From: Pseudomonadota bacterium
GTDB lineage: Bacteria > Desulfobacterota > Binatia > UBA1149
DNA: 64,000 bases
Direction of reading: 5' to 3'
Assembly: GCA_014382245.1 (NCBI GenBank)
Contig: JACNKC010000068.1
Span: forward strand, 7,506-71,505
The notes below the pieces were generated by a model that worked only from the letters and a program-made list of their open reading frames with translations, ran no database searches and was not told the origin of the DNA. Made by a program: the position numbers and the translations under genes. Of this stretch, positions 24,512 through 33,045 are shown one piece after another (the stretch's first letter is position 1; each line of letters starts with the position of its first letter).

Positions 24512-25852
24512 TTGACCACCGACAACCCGCGAACAGACCTGCAGTACAAGCGCGAAGTCTTCAAGGCGTCGTCGCTGGATATGCCGGTGCTGTGCCCCGG
24601 CGACGGCCCGCACTTCAGCTGGATCGACCCCGACGGCACGCGCGTGGCTTCGAGCGGCGAGGCCGCGGTAATAGAAACCAACGGTGCCGCTCGTTTCACG
24701 GACGCGAGCCTGCAGGCGGCACGACTCTACTCGCGGGTAAGCGCGCAGGGCGAGGGTGAACTGCTGCCACTGCTCGTGGGGGGATTCGCGTTTTCGGACC
24801 AGCAGCAGGTCGGTGGTTGCTGGCGCGGTTTTCCGGCGTTGCGCCTGCTGCTCCCGCGCGAGCAATGGATCTGCAGAGACGGGTGGATAACCCGCTTCAG
24901 CCTCAAGGGTGAGGCTGCCGCTGCCTCGCCTTTCACTGGATTGCCTCTCACGGGCGCGCCGGCTGGCCAGGTTGCTGACGCCGTCATGGCAGACGCGCGG
25001 GCCGAGGATTTTCGACACTGGGCCTCCAGGGTCGAGCTCGCCCAGGCCGCCATGCGGGAGGGAGAACTGGACAAGGTGGTGCTCTCGCGCTGGTCGCACG
25101 GCGAGCGGCAACGGCCCGACCTCAAGGCCCTGCTCACTCGGCTGGCCCGGCAACGACCAGCCTGTTTCACTTTTGCGCTGGAGCACACCGGGGCCTTGCT
25201 GCTCGGTTCCAGCCCCGAACTGCTGGCCTCACTGACCCGGGAAAAACCCTCCCGGCGCAGGCTACGCAGCGTGGCACTGGCCGGCAGCGCCCCGCGCGCG
25301 ACCGACCCCGGCGAAGACCGTGCCGCGGCGACAGCGCTCATGTCCTGCGCCAAGAATCGTCGAGAGCAGGCCTTGGTAGTCGAGGCCCTGGTCGCGGGTT
25401 TTGAGGAGCTTGTCCTTTCGCCCGAGTACGACGACAGGCCTTCCTTGCTGGCGCTGCCCGAGGCCTGGCACCTGGGCACCGCGATCAGCTCCCCGGCCGA
25501 CGAGCTCGACTCGCTGCTCAGCGCCGTAGACACCCTGCACCCAAGCCCCGCGGTCTGCGGTACGCCCCGTGAGCCGGCCAGGGCGATTATCGAGGCGAGC
25601 GAGGAGCGCGGTTGGTACACCGGCGGCGTGGGCTGGATGGACTCGCGCGGTGACGGGCAGTTCGCGGTCGTGCTCCGGGCAGCGCTGTACCGGGACGGGG
25701 CGCTGCTGCGCCACGCCGGAGCGGGCATACTGCCCGGTTCGACAGCCGAGCTGGAGTGGCAGGAGTGCGAAGCCAAGCTGCGCGCGATGTCGCCTGTCGA
25801 CGGCCGGGACGCCACCGACCGCAAGCCCCGTGACGAGCAACATGCAGCCTGA
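24512..25852 (+). CDS. menF: Isochorismate synthase
   Basis: A 446-residue chorismate-binding enzyme that turns chorismate into isochorismate, the first step of menaquinone synthesis. C-terminal catalytic motifs are SVALAGSAPRATDPGED, AVCGTPREPA and GAGILPGSTAELEWQECEAKL, typical of MenF/EntC; LDKVVLSRW and LLLGSSPELL lie before them. The start is TTG 24512 with GAGGAG a few bases upstream (about 24497-24502), four bases after menG. The position directly before menD favours MenF over EntC or a salicylate synthase. Cytoplasmic, needs magnesium. Confidence 0.92.
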   Translation: MTTDNPRTDLQYKREVFKASSLDMPVLCPGDGPHFSWIDPDGTRVASSGEAAVIETNGAARFTDASLQAARLYSRVSAQGEGELLPLLVGGFAFSDQQQVGGCWRGFPALRLLLPREQWICRDGWITRFSLKGEAAAASPFTGLPLTGAPAGQVADAVMADARAEDFRHWASRVELAQAAMREGELDKVVLSRWSHGERQRPDLKALLTRLARQRPACFTFALEHTGALLLGSSPELLASLTREKPSRRRLRSVALAGSAPRATDPGEDRAAATALMSCAKNRREQALVVEALVAGFEELVLSPEYDDRPSLLALPEAWHLGTAISSPADELDSLLSAVDTLHPSPAVCGTPREPARAIIEASEERGWYTGGVGWMDSRGDGQFAVVLRAALYRDGALLRHAGAGILPGSTAELEWQECEAKLRAMSPVDGRDATDRKPRDEQHAA

Positions 25853-27683
25853 AGCCAACGTGACCGCCGCACGGCAACTGGTAACTGCGCTGTTCGCCGC
25901 GGGAGTGCGCGATGCGGTCATCTCGCCCGGATCGCGATCGGGGCCGCTTGCCCTGGCCGCGGACGAGCTGCCCCCAGAACTCGATCGCTGGGTCATCACC
26001 GACGAGCGCAGCGCCGGGTTCTTTGCGCTCGGCCGTGCACGGCAATCGGGCCGCGTGCCGCTGCTGCTGTGTACCTCGGGTACGGCCGCCGCCAACTACC
26101 TGCCCGCGGTAGTCGAAGCTTCGAATTCGGGCGTTCCCCTTCTGTTGCTCACCGCCGACCGACCGCCGGAGGCACGCGCCTGGGGAACCCCGCAGACCAT
26201 CGTCCAGCCGGGGCTCTACGGGGACCACGCGCGCTGGTCCTGCGAACTGCCCTGCCCTGCCGCCGACCTCGACCTGGAGGCGTATTTCCAACGGCTGGCG
26301 GCGCGTGTAGTCTCGACGGCCACGGGGCCACGGCCGGGACCGGTGCACCTCAATTTCCCTTTCCGCGAACCGCTGCTGCCGACCATCCCCGGGCAGGTGG
26401 CCACCGGTAGAGACCGCGCCCCCGGGGTTTCGGTAATAGGCGGCGTGAGCCGGCTCGAACCATCCGTCATAACCGAGCTCGCCTGTGAGCTGCAGGGCAA
26501 ACGGCGCGGACTGATCATCGCCGGGCCGTCTGCGTGTGACTCGACCAGCCCCGTTCCCGAAACGATGTTAAATCTCGCCCGACTGCTCGGCTGGCCGCTC
26601 GTGGCCGACCCCCTGTCGGGGCTCAGACGCGGACCGCACAAACAGGACGACATCATCGCGCACGCTGACCTGCTGCTCGACCACCCTGACTTCGCCAGGT
26701 TCGCCCGCGGTGCCGACTGCATACTGCGAGTAGGCGACCACCCGGTATCGCGGAGACTGCAGGCACTGCTCGTCGACACCCGCGACGGCGCACGGCAGTT
26801 ACTGCTGGCTCGCCAGGGACACTGGAACGACGCCTCTCACTCGGCCTCGCTGTTGCTACAGGCCGACCCCGTGGCCACGCTGCGCTCGCTCTGCGACGAG
26901 CTGCGCGGCCCACTGACCGGTAAGGCAGCGGCAACCCCCGGCGACAAGGCCGACCCCTCGTGGCGGCAGACCTGGCTGGACGCCGACGCGCGCCTGGGCT
27001 CGTCGTTGGCCGATTCACTGGCCGACTCGCTGGCCGACGACGAGAAACTCTTTGCTGGAGCCCTGCTGCCCACGCTCACCGACAGCCTGCCGACCGACGC
27101 TGCCCTGCTGCTGGGCAACAGCATGGTGCTGCGACATTTCGACGCCTTCGTTGCCGGCGGCGCGGCGCCGGGCTTCACGTTTGCCAACCGCGGCGCGAGC
27201 GGCATAGACGGCCTGCTGGCGACCGCGGCCGGCATAGCCGCGGGGCACAACGGTACAACAGTGCTGCTGCTCGGCGATCTGTCGTTTCTGCACGACCTCG
27301 GCAGCCTGCACCTGTTGCGGCAGGAGCAACCGGACCTGGCCATTGTCGTGCTCGACAACGGCGGCGGCAGTATCTTTTCGTTTCTACCTGAAGCGGCTTA
27401 CGGCGAATCCTTCACGCGCTGTTTCACCACGCCGCATAAAGCCGACATCGCCGCCGCGGCTATAGGAACGGGAATGGAGCAGGTAATCGCGGTGAGCCGA
27501 CCGTCGGCTTACCTCGGAGCCCTGCCGGGTTTTCTCGCCGGCACTGGGCCGCGCCTGCTGCTGTGCCTGACCGGCAGCGCAGAGTCCGAGCACAATGAAT
27601 TCAAGAGCATCATCGCTGAGGTCCTCTCCTCTCTCGATAACTCTGCAAGCCTGGATAGTGGATCGCAGGGGGAACCCCGGTGA
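25842..27683 (+). CDS. menD: SEPHCHC synthase (2-succinyl-5-enolpyruvyl-6-hydroxy-3-cyclohexene-1-carboxylate synthase)
   Basis: A 613-residue thiamine-diphosphate enzyme joining isochorismate and 2-oxoglutarate. Start ATG 25842 (NVTAARQLVTALFAAGV) overlaps menF by 11 bases; the frame open further upstream is the menF shadow. Signature segments: AVISPGSRSGPLALAA, DERSAGFFALG, LLCTSGTAAANYLPAVVEA, LLTADRPPEARAWGTPQTI, GNSMVLRHFDAF, NRGASGIDGLLATAAGIA and LGDLSFLHDLGSLHLL (ThDP/Mg site). It is longer than E. coli MenD (556), partly from the insert near residues 365-400, which contains three SLAD repeats (about 27000-27040). Cytoplasmic. Confidence 0.95.
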   Translation: MQPEANVTAARQLVTALFAAGVRDAVISPGSRSGPLALAADELPPELDRWVITDERSAGFFALGRARQSGRVPLLLCTSGTAAANYLPAVVEASNSGVPLLLLTADRPPEARAWGTPQTIVQPGLYGDHARWSCELPCPAADLDLEAYFQRLAARVVSTATGPRPGPVHLNFPFREPLLPTIPGQVATGRDRAPGVSVIGGVSRLEPSVITELACELQGKRRGLIIAGPSACDSTSPVPETMLNLARLLGWPLVADPLSGLRRGPHKQDDIIAHADLLLDHPDFARFARGADCILRVGDHPVSRRLQALLVDTRDGARQLLLARQGHWNDASHSASLLLQADPVATLRSLCDELRGPLTGKAAATPGDKADPSWRQTWLDADARLGSSLADSLADSLADDEKLFAGALLPTLTDSLPTDAALLLGNSMVLRHFDAFVAGGAAPGFTFANRGASGIDGLLATAAGIAAGHNGTTVLLLGDLSFLHDLGSLHLLRQEQPDLAIVVLDNGGGSIFSFLPEAAYGESFTRCFTTPHKADIAAAAIGTGMEQVIAVSRPSAYLGALPGFLAGTGPRLLLCLTGSAESEHNEFKSIIAEVLSSLDNSASLDSGSQGEPR

Positions 27684-28570
27684 CGGTCACCGCGTCGCCA
27701 CCGGCAGTGGTAGCCCTGCACGGCTTTACCGGTAGCGGTGCGGCGTTTGGCGACGCCGTCAACGGTCTGTTGGGCGCCGATTCCACCGGCCACGACTCTG
27801 TTGGCCGCACCCCCGGACACGGCCCCACGACAACCCGGTCGCCCGACCTGCCGGGCCACGGTACAGCCGAGGCGTACCGACAGGCAACATGCTTCGAAGA
27901 CGTGTCGGCTCAACTGGCGCTCGACATAGCCGGACGCTGCGGCTACGGGGTAGACCTCGTCGGCTACTCCATGGGTGGGCGACTGGCCCTGCACTTGGCC
28001 TGCACGCAACCGGGATTGGTCGGACGCCTGGTGCTCATAAGCGCCTGCCCCGGCATAGAGGACGAGAACAAACGAAGCTCCCGCCGGTTCTCCGACGAGC
28101 AACTGGCCGTGTCGCTGGAGACGGACGGCATAGAGGTTTTCGTGGAGCACTGGGAGGCGCTGCCGCTTTTTGCCGGCATTGCCCGCCTCGACGCGGGTGT
28201 TCGCAGCGAACTGGACCGGCAGCGAATAGCCTGCGATGCGGCCGGGCTGGCGCTGGCGCTCAGGTGCATGGGCACCGGATCACAACCGTGGCTGGGCAAC
28301 TGGCTGGCCGGCCTGGACCTCCCGGTACTGTTGATCGCCGGCAGCGAAGACGAAAAATACGCCACCATCGCGAGGCAGATGCACGACCTTATTCCTCGTG
28401 CGCGCCTGGCCATCATCGACAACAGCGGGCACTGCCCACACCTGGAACAGCCGCAGGTCGTGGGCGCGCAGCTCCAGGCTTTTCTTGGCCCCCGACGAGC
28501 ACCGGCGCGACCACCGCGGGGCTCTCAACAGGACCCGTGCACTACGGAACAAAGGAGAGCCCGACAGTGA
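27680..28570 (+). CDS. menH: SHCHC synthase, alpha/beta-hydrolase fold
   Basis: A 296-residue alpha/beta hydrolase that eliminates pyruvate from [18 protein letters not shown] is the MenH oxyanion segment, [16 protein letters not shown] holds the nucleophilic Ser, [11 protein letters not shown] the acid, and [15 protein letters not shown] the His. The segment DLPGHG and [13 protein letters not shown] also match MenH. It starts at GTG 27680 in a 4-base overlap with menD, and its stop overlaps menB (GTGA). The C-terminal ~30 residues are Arg/Pro-rich and likely disordered; they may reflect read-through of the overlap region. Confidence 0.9.
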   Translation: MTVTASPPAVVALHGFTGSGAAFGDAVNGLLGADSTGHDSVGRTPGHGPTTTRSPDLPGHGTAEAYRQATCFEDVSAQLALDIAGRCGYGVDLVGYSMGGRLALHLACTQPGLVGRLVLISACPGIEDENKRSSRRFSDEQLAVSLETDGIEVFVEHWEALPLFAGIARLDAGVRSELDRQRIACDAAGLALALRCMGTGSQPWLGNWLAGLDLPVLLIAGSEDEKYATIARQMHDLIPRARLAIIDNSGHCPHLEQPQVVGAQLQAFLGPRRAPARPPRGSQQDPCTTEQRRARQ

Positions 28571-29388
28571 GCACAGCAGACTGGCAGAGCGTAAAGGACT
28601 ACGAAGACATCAACTACCTCAAGGCCGAGGGCATCGCGCGCATATCGATCAACCGGCCGCAGGTGCGCAACGCTTTCAGACCCCTGACCGTGAGCGAACT
28701 GATCGACGCGTTCGCCCACGTGCGCGAAGACCCCGACACCGGCGTGGTCGTACTCACCGGCGAGGGCGACGACGCATTCTGCAGCGGTGGCGACCAAGGC
28801 GTGCGCGGCTCCCAGGGCTACGTTGACAGCGCCGGCGTGGCGCGACTGAACGTACTCGACCTGCAGAAAATGATACGCAGCCTGCCCAAGCCAGTCGTGG
28901 CCATGGTCAAGGGCTGGGCGGTGGGCGGTGGTAACGTGCTGCAGGTGGTGTGCGATCTTTCCATTGCCGCCGACAACGCGCGCTTCGGCCAGACCGGCCC
29001 CCGCGTGGGAAGCTTCGACGGCGGCTTCGGGTCGAGCTACCTGGCGCGGCTGGTCGGCCAGCGCAAGGCCCGCGAGATCTGGTTCCTCTGCCGCAATTAC
29101 TCGGCGGCCGAAGCGCTGAAGATGGGACTGGTCAACGCGGTAGTGCCGCTTACCGAAGTAGAAGAAACGACGGAGTCCTGGTGCCGGGAGATACTGCGGC
29201 ACAGCCCGCTGGCCTTACGCTGCATTAAGTCAGGACTCAACGCCGAGCTCGACGGCATGGCGGGCATACAGGAGTTGGCCGGCAACTCGACACTGCTGTT
29301 CTACATGAGCGAAGAAGCGCAGGAGGGCCGCGACGCGTTCATGCAGAAACGCGACCCTGATTTTACGAAGTTCAAGAGGGTGCCTTGA
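28567..29388 (+). CDS. menB: 1,4-Dihydroxy-2-naphthoyl-CoA synthase
   Basis: A 273-residue crotonase-family ring-closing enzyme. It starts at GTG 28567 overlapping menH; the longer frame upstream is the menH shadow. Key parts are [103 protein letters not shown] and the C-terminal [17 protein letters not shown]. These are diagnostic for MenB. Unlike the MenB/BadI-like gene at 6.7-7.5 kb it sits in the men operon. It converts succinylbenzoyl-CoA to dihydroxynaphthoyl-CoA in the cytoplasm. No dedicated thioesterase (menI) is seen in the cluster. Confidence 0.96.
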   Translation: MSTADWQSVKDYEDINYLKAEGIARISINRPQVRNAFRPLTVSELIDAFAHVREDPDTGVVVLTGEGDDAFCSGGDQGVRGSQGYVDSAGVARLNVLDLQKMIRSLPKPVVAMVKGWAVGGGNVLQVVCDLSIAADNARFGQTGPRVGSFDGGFGSSYLARLVGQRKAREIWFLCRNYSAAEALKMGLVNAVVPLTEVEETTESWCREILRHSPLALRCIKSGLNAELDGMAGIQELAGNSTLLFYMSEEAQEGRDAFMQKRDPDFTKFKRVP

Positions 29389-30353
29389 GTCGCCACGACA
29401 ACGACGACACTGCGACCGGCCAGGCGCGGCCGTACCAGGTGCCACCAGCTCAAGCGCTTCCAAGCCCACCTACACCAGCTCCGGGAAGCTTGGCCGCGTG
29501 GGCGAGTGCTTGCCGCCCGCGTACGCTGACAGCGTCGTTATCACCGGTGGCGGTAGCCCTGGCGCTGTCGTGGAGCCGCGGACCTATCGACTGGCCCATT
29601 GCCCTGCTCTGCGTTCTCGCGGCGGTGGCCATACAACTGGCCACCAACCTCGCCAACGACTATTTTGACTTCGCGAGCGGCGCCGACAACTCCAACAGGC
29701 TGGGGCCCACGCGCGCTTGCCAAGCCGGATTGCTGACACCTCGAGCCATGCGCAACGCCACGGTGCTCTGTCTTGCCGTCGCCGCCTGCTGTGGGCTGTG
29801 GCTGGTCGCCCGCGGGGGGCTGCCGGTACTCGTGCTGGGAGCGATTTCGCTCACCTGCGCGGTGGTTTACACCGGGGGACCGTGGCCGCTGGCTTACCAC
29901 GGGCTGGGTGACGTGTTCGTATTCGTGTTCTTCGGACCGGTCGCCGTTCTCACCACGCTGTACCTGCAGGGGCACGCCCCCGGGAGAGTAGACCTGCTCG
30001 CCTCGTTGCTACCCGGGGCCGCTGCGACCGCTCTGCTGGTGGTCAACAACCTGCGCGACATCGACGGCGACCAGCGCGTGGGCAAAAATACGCTGGCCGT
30101 GCGCGTGGGCAAGCGGGCTACCCGGCTGCAGTACGCCCTGCTGCTGGCGGCCGCCCTGCTCGCCCCGATGCTGGCCGCGATAGCAGGCGACCATGCGTGG
30201 CTGGCCTTGCCCCTCCTGCTCGCCCCCGTGGCCGCCAGGGAGGTCCACCTGCTGGGCCAACGCAGCGGTGCCTTGCTCAACGAAAGCCTGGCCGCCACCG
30301 CGCGCTTGCACGCGGTCGGCTGCCTGCTGTTGTCCGTGGGCGCAGTGTTGTGA
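29385..30353 (+). CDS. menA: 1,4-Dihydroxy-2-naphthoate polyprenyltransferase
   Basis: A 322-residue UbiA-family integral membrane protein with 8-9 hydrophobic helices, which attaches the polyprenyl tail to dihydroxynaphthoate. The first aspartate-rich motif is [15 protein letters not shown] and the second is [37 protein letters not shown] precedes the first helix as in MenA. The N-terminal ~35 residues are Pro/Gln-rich and likely disordered, an extension relative to typical MenA. Start is TTG 29385 in a 4-base overlap with menB. Confidence 0.93.
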   Translation: MSRHDNDDTATGQARPYQVPPAQALPSPPTPAPGSLAAWASACRPRTLTASLSPVAVALALSWSRGPIDWPIALLCVLAAVAIQLATNLANDYFDFASGADNSNRLGPTRACQAGLLTPRAMRNATVLCLAVAACCGLWLVARGGLPVLVLGAISLTCAVVYTGGPWPLAYHGLGDVFVFVFFGPVAVLTTLYLQGHAPGRVDLLASLLPGAAATALLVVNNLRDIDGDQRVGKNTLAVRVGKRATRLQYALLLAAALLAPMLAAIAGDHAWLALPLLLAPVAAREVHLLGQRSGALLNESLAATARLHAVGCLLLSVGAVL

Positions 30354-30363
30354 GGAACCCGGC

Positions 30364-31530
30364 GTGAAGATTCTCCACGCGGCTATCGGTCAGCGCGCTT
30401 ACGCGCTGCGCACACCCCTGCGCAGCGCTGCTGGCGCGACCGGCGAAAGGAAAAACCTGCTGCTCAAACTCGACTGTGAACAGGGGCTGCAGGCGGTGGC
30501 CGAAGCCGCTCCCCTGCACTGGCAAGATCACGGGTCTCTTGATCTGGTACGTCGCCAACTCGAAAAGCTCGTGGACTGGATAAACGCCGAACGGCCGACG
30601 GTCAGTCAACGAAACAGCCTGCTCCCGGAAACCGCAGACGAAATCCTGGAGCGCGCAGGCCTCGCCCGTGCTGCCGCCGAAACAGCCTGCGCGCTCGACT
30701 GTTCGCTACTCCGCCTTGCCGCCCAGCGTCAAGGCCTCGACGTACCCCGGCTGCTCGCGGCGGGCGGCGCGGCGAACGGCGGCGCGGCGAACGGCGGCGC
30801 GGCGAACAGCGGCGACGAGCACGTTTCGCCGGTTCTCAACATCGGCATTCTGCTCACGCAGGCCGACAACGATGGGCTGCGCGGCGAGGCAGAGATCGCG
30901 CTCGACAACGGATACCGTTGTTTCAAACTCAAGGTCGGCTCGCTGGACCTGGCAGAAGACCTCGATCGACTGGCCCGCCTCCGGCGGGCCGTCGGCCCTG
31001 GCTGCGAAATACGCATCGACGCCAACCGCGCATGGACCCCCAACCAAGCCGCCACCGCCTTGGCCTCCATGGCTGACTACCACCCCTCCCTCGTCGAAGA
31101 ACCCCTGGCAAGGCCCGACCCCGACGCGCTGCAGAAACTGGCCGCCGCGGGCGTTGCCCTGGCGCTAGACGAAAGCGTGCGCAACACCACCGACCTCAAC
31201 CGGCTGGCAGGCCGGCCCGGCGCGGTGAGCCACTTGCTGCTCAAAACACAGCGCCTGGGAGGAATTCGCCCCGCGCTCGGCCTGGCCCGGCGCGCGCGGC
31301 AGTTGGCCCTGGAACCGATCGTAACCGACAGCATAGAGGGCGTGGAGGGCAGCCTTGCTGCGCTCGAAGTTGCCCTCGCGTCGCGTTCAAACGATGCCGT
31401 GGGCCTGGGCGGGGCCGCCCTCATCGTCGACCACCCGCTGACAACCCGGGCAGGCGTGACACTCGCCCAAGCCCTGACCCTGGCCAGCAAGGGGTCGCCC
31501 GCCACCGGTAGCGCTACGGTGACATGCTGA
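30364..31530 (+). CDS. menC: o-Succinylbenzoate synthase
   Basis: A 388-residue enolase-superfamily enzyme that dehydrates SHCHC to o-succinylbenzoate. It starts at GTG 30364, 10 bases after menA. Catalytic elements: FKLKVGS (acid/base Lys), RIDANRAW (metal Asp), LVEEPL (metal Glu), LALDES (metal Asp) and LLLKTQRLGG (second Lys). SDSIEGVEG-like TDSIEGVEGSLAA completes the site. Residues ~134-148 hold three perfect GGAAN repeats coded by a 15-bp tandem repeat (30763-30807), a linker not expected in the family. It overlaps menE by 7 bases. Confidence 0.93.
   Translation: MKILHAAIGQRAYALRTPLRSAAGATGERKNLLLKLDCEQGLQAVAEAAPLHWQDHGSLDLVRRQLEKLVDWINAERPTVSQRNSLLPETADEILERAGLARAAAETACALDCSLLRLAAQRQGLDVPRLLAAGGAANGGAANGGAANSGDEHVSPVLNIGILLTQADNDGLRGEAEIALDNGYRCFKLKVGSLDLAEDLDRLARLRRAVGPGCEIRIDANRAWTPNQAATALASMADYHPSLVEEPLARPDPDALQKLAAAGVALALDESVRNTTDLNRLAGRPGAVSHLLLKTQRLGGIRPALGLARRARQLALEPIVTDSIEGVEGSLAALEVALASRSNDAVGLGGAALIVDHPLTTRAGVTLAQALTLASKGSPATGSATVTC
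30763..30807 (+). repeat. 15-bp tandem repeat x3 inside menC (GGAAN repeats)
   Basis: Three exact 15-base units (30763-30777, 30778-30792, 30793-30807) code for GGAAN three times. A fourth partial unit ends in AANSG. The insertion is in frame, lies between the N-terminal cap and the barrel, and could expand or contract without harm. Confidence 0.9.
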
Positions 31531-32972
31531 TCTCGCCGCAGTCGACAGCATCGGCCGCCGACTACCTGGCCGACAGCTTAGCTGCCCTCACCGTGCACTC
31601 GCGAGTGATGGCGGTGCTTGCCGGCCCGGGTCCGGCCTTCGCCGCCCTGCTGGAAGTCGCACGCCACAGGCAGTTTGTGCTTGCACCGCTGGACCCGCGC
31701 CTGCCCCCCCGGGAGTTGTTGGAACGCCTGCGCCGCTTACACGTCGGCCTGCTTTTGTACGAACCCGTGGCGTCCAAGCTCGTAGAAAAGCTGGCCGGCG
31801 AGCTGTCTCGAGGTGACCGCGGCCGGCCCGAAGACCTGGCAGGCAGCGGGCTGCTGGGACTTGTTTTCAACCCGGTGCTCAACCCGCCATCGAAGGTGGG
31901 TGAGGGCCGGCCGCTGGACGAAGGCCTTGCCCGGGGGGGCGGCACGCTGCTGTTCACCTCGGGTACGGCCGGGCAGGCCCGCGCGGTGTTTCACGGCTGG
32001 AGGGCGCACGAGACGGCCGCCGCTTGTTCGCGGGCCAACCTGGGCACCCGCGAGCGGGACCTGTGGCTCGCCAACCTGCCCGTGCACCACGTGAGCGGCC
32101 TGTCAATTTTCGTCCGCGCCTCGATCGACCGTGTTCCCGTCGTTGCCCAGCCCCGCTTCGACCGCGAGGCTACGCTGGACGCCATCGAAAACCGTGGGGT
32201 CACCCTCGCCTCGGCGGTCCCGACCATGCTCGGACGCCTGCTCGACCTGCTGGACGACCGCCCCTTGCGCGGACGACTACGCGCCCTGCTGCTGGGTGGT
32301 GCGCCCTGCCCCGGGTCGCTGCTGACGAGAGCGCTGAGGGCCGGGTTCCCCTTGCTGGCGACCTGGGGCATGACCGAGACAGCCGCCCAGGCCGTCACCG
32401 CCCGGCCCGGTGAAAAGACGCCCCCGCAGAGCTGCGGCCGGCCACTACCCGGGGTCTCCGTAGCCGTCAGGGCACCCGGCTCGCCGGAGGCCCGAGGCAG
32501 CGGCCACGGCGAGTTACTGGTCAAGACTCCTGGCTTGATGGCGGGCTACCTCAACGATCAGGGCAAGGCCCCGATCGAGCTCAACGATCACTGGTTCGCC
32601 ACCGGTGACCTCGGCCGGGTGGACGAGCAGGGGTTCGTTTACTGCGAAGGTCGACGCGACGACCTCATCATAAGCGGCGGCGAGAACGTCAACCCCAGCA
32701 GGGTGGAAGGCGTTCTGCGTGAGCACGAGGACGTATTGGACGCGGCCGTTTTCGGCCTCCGGCACACCGAGTGGGGTCGACAGGTCACCGCGCGCGTGGT
32801 CCTAAAGCCAGGGGCTTCACTGTCAAAAGTCGCGCTCACCGAGTGGGCGCGCGAGAGGCTGGCGCCTTTCGAGCTTCCCCGGACCATCGAGTTCAGTGAC
32901 GACATTCCGCGGGGGCCATCGGGCAAATTACTGAGGCTATCGCTGCCGCGCTCTACCGACTCGCCGTTGTAA
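31524..32972 (+). CDS. menE: o-Succinylbenzoate-CoA ligase
   Basis: A 482-residue ANL-superfamily ligase that activates o-succinylbenzoate with ATP and CoA. Motifs: LLFTSGTAGQARAVFHGWR (ATP loop, P-loop-like with S/T/G), HHVSGLSIF, GGAPCPGSLLTRA, ATWGMTETAAQAV, FATGDLGRVDEQGFVYCEGRRDDLIISGGENVNPSRVEG, and the C-terminal catalytic Lys in PRGPSGKLLRL. The last gene of the men operon; its start ATG 31524 overlaps menC by 7 bases. Cytoplasmic. With menG-F-D-H-B-A-C it completes the pathway except for a separate DHNA-CoA thioesterase. Confidence 0.92.
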   Translation: MLISPQSTASAADYLADSLAALTVHSRVMAVLAGPGPAFAALLEVARHRQFVLAPLDPRLPPRELLERLRRLHVGLLLYEPVASKLVEKLAGELSRGDRGRPEDLAGSGLLGLVFNPVLNPPSKVGEGRPLDEGLARGGGTLLFTSGTAGQARAVFHGWRAHETAAACSRANLGTRERDLWLANLPVHHVSGLSIFVRASIDRVPVVAQPRFDREATLDAIENRGVTLASAVPTMLGRLLDLLDDRPLRGRLRALLLGGAPCPGSLLTRALRAGFPLLATWGMTETAAQAVTARPGEKTPPQSCGRPLPGVSVAVRAPGSPEARGSGHGELLVKTPGLMAGYLNDQGKAPIELNDHWFATGDLGRVDEQGFVYCEGRRDDLIISGGENVNPSRVEGVLREHEDVLDAAVFGLRHTEWGRQVTARVVLKPGASLSKVALTEWARERLAPFELPRTIEFSDDIPRGPSGKLLRLSLPRSTDSPL

Positions 32973-33045
32973 CGACCACGCGGCAGCGGCAGTATCACGC
33001 GACCACGGCCGGGCCGACGGTGCCCGCAAGACAAAACTTGTTTCC

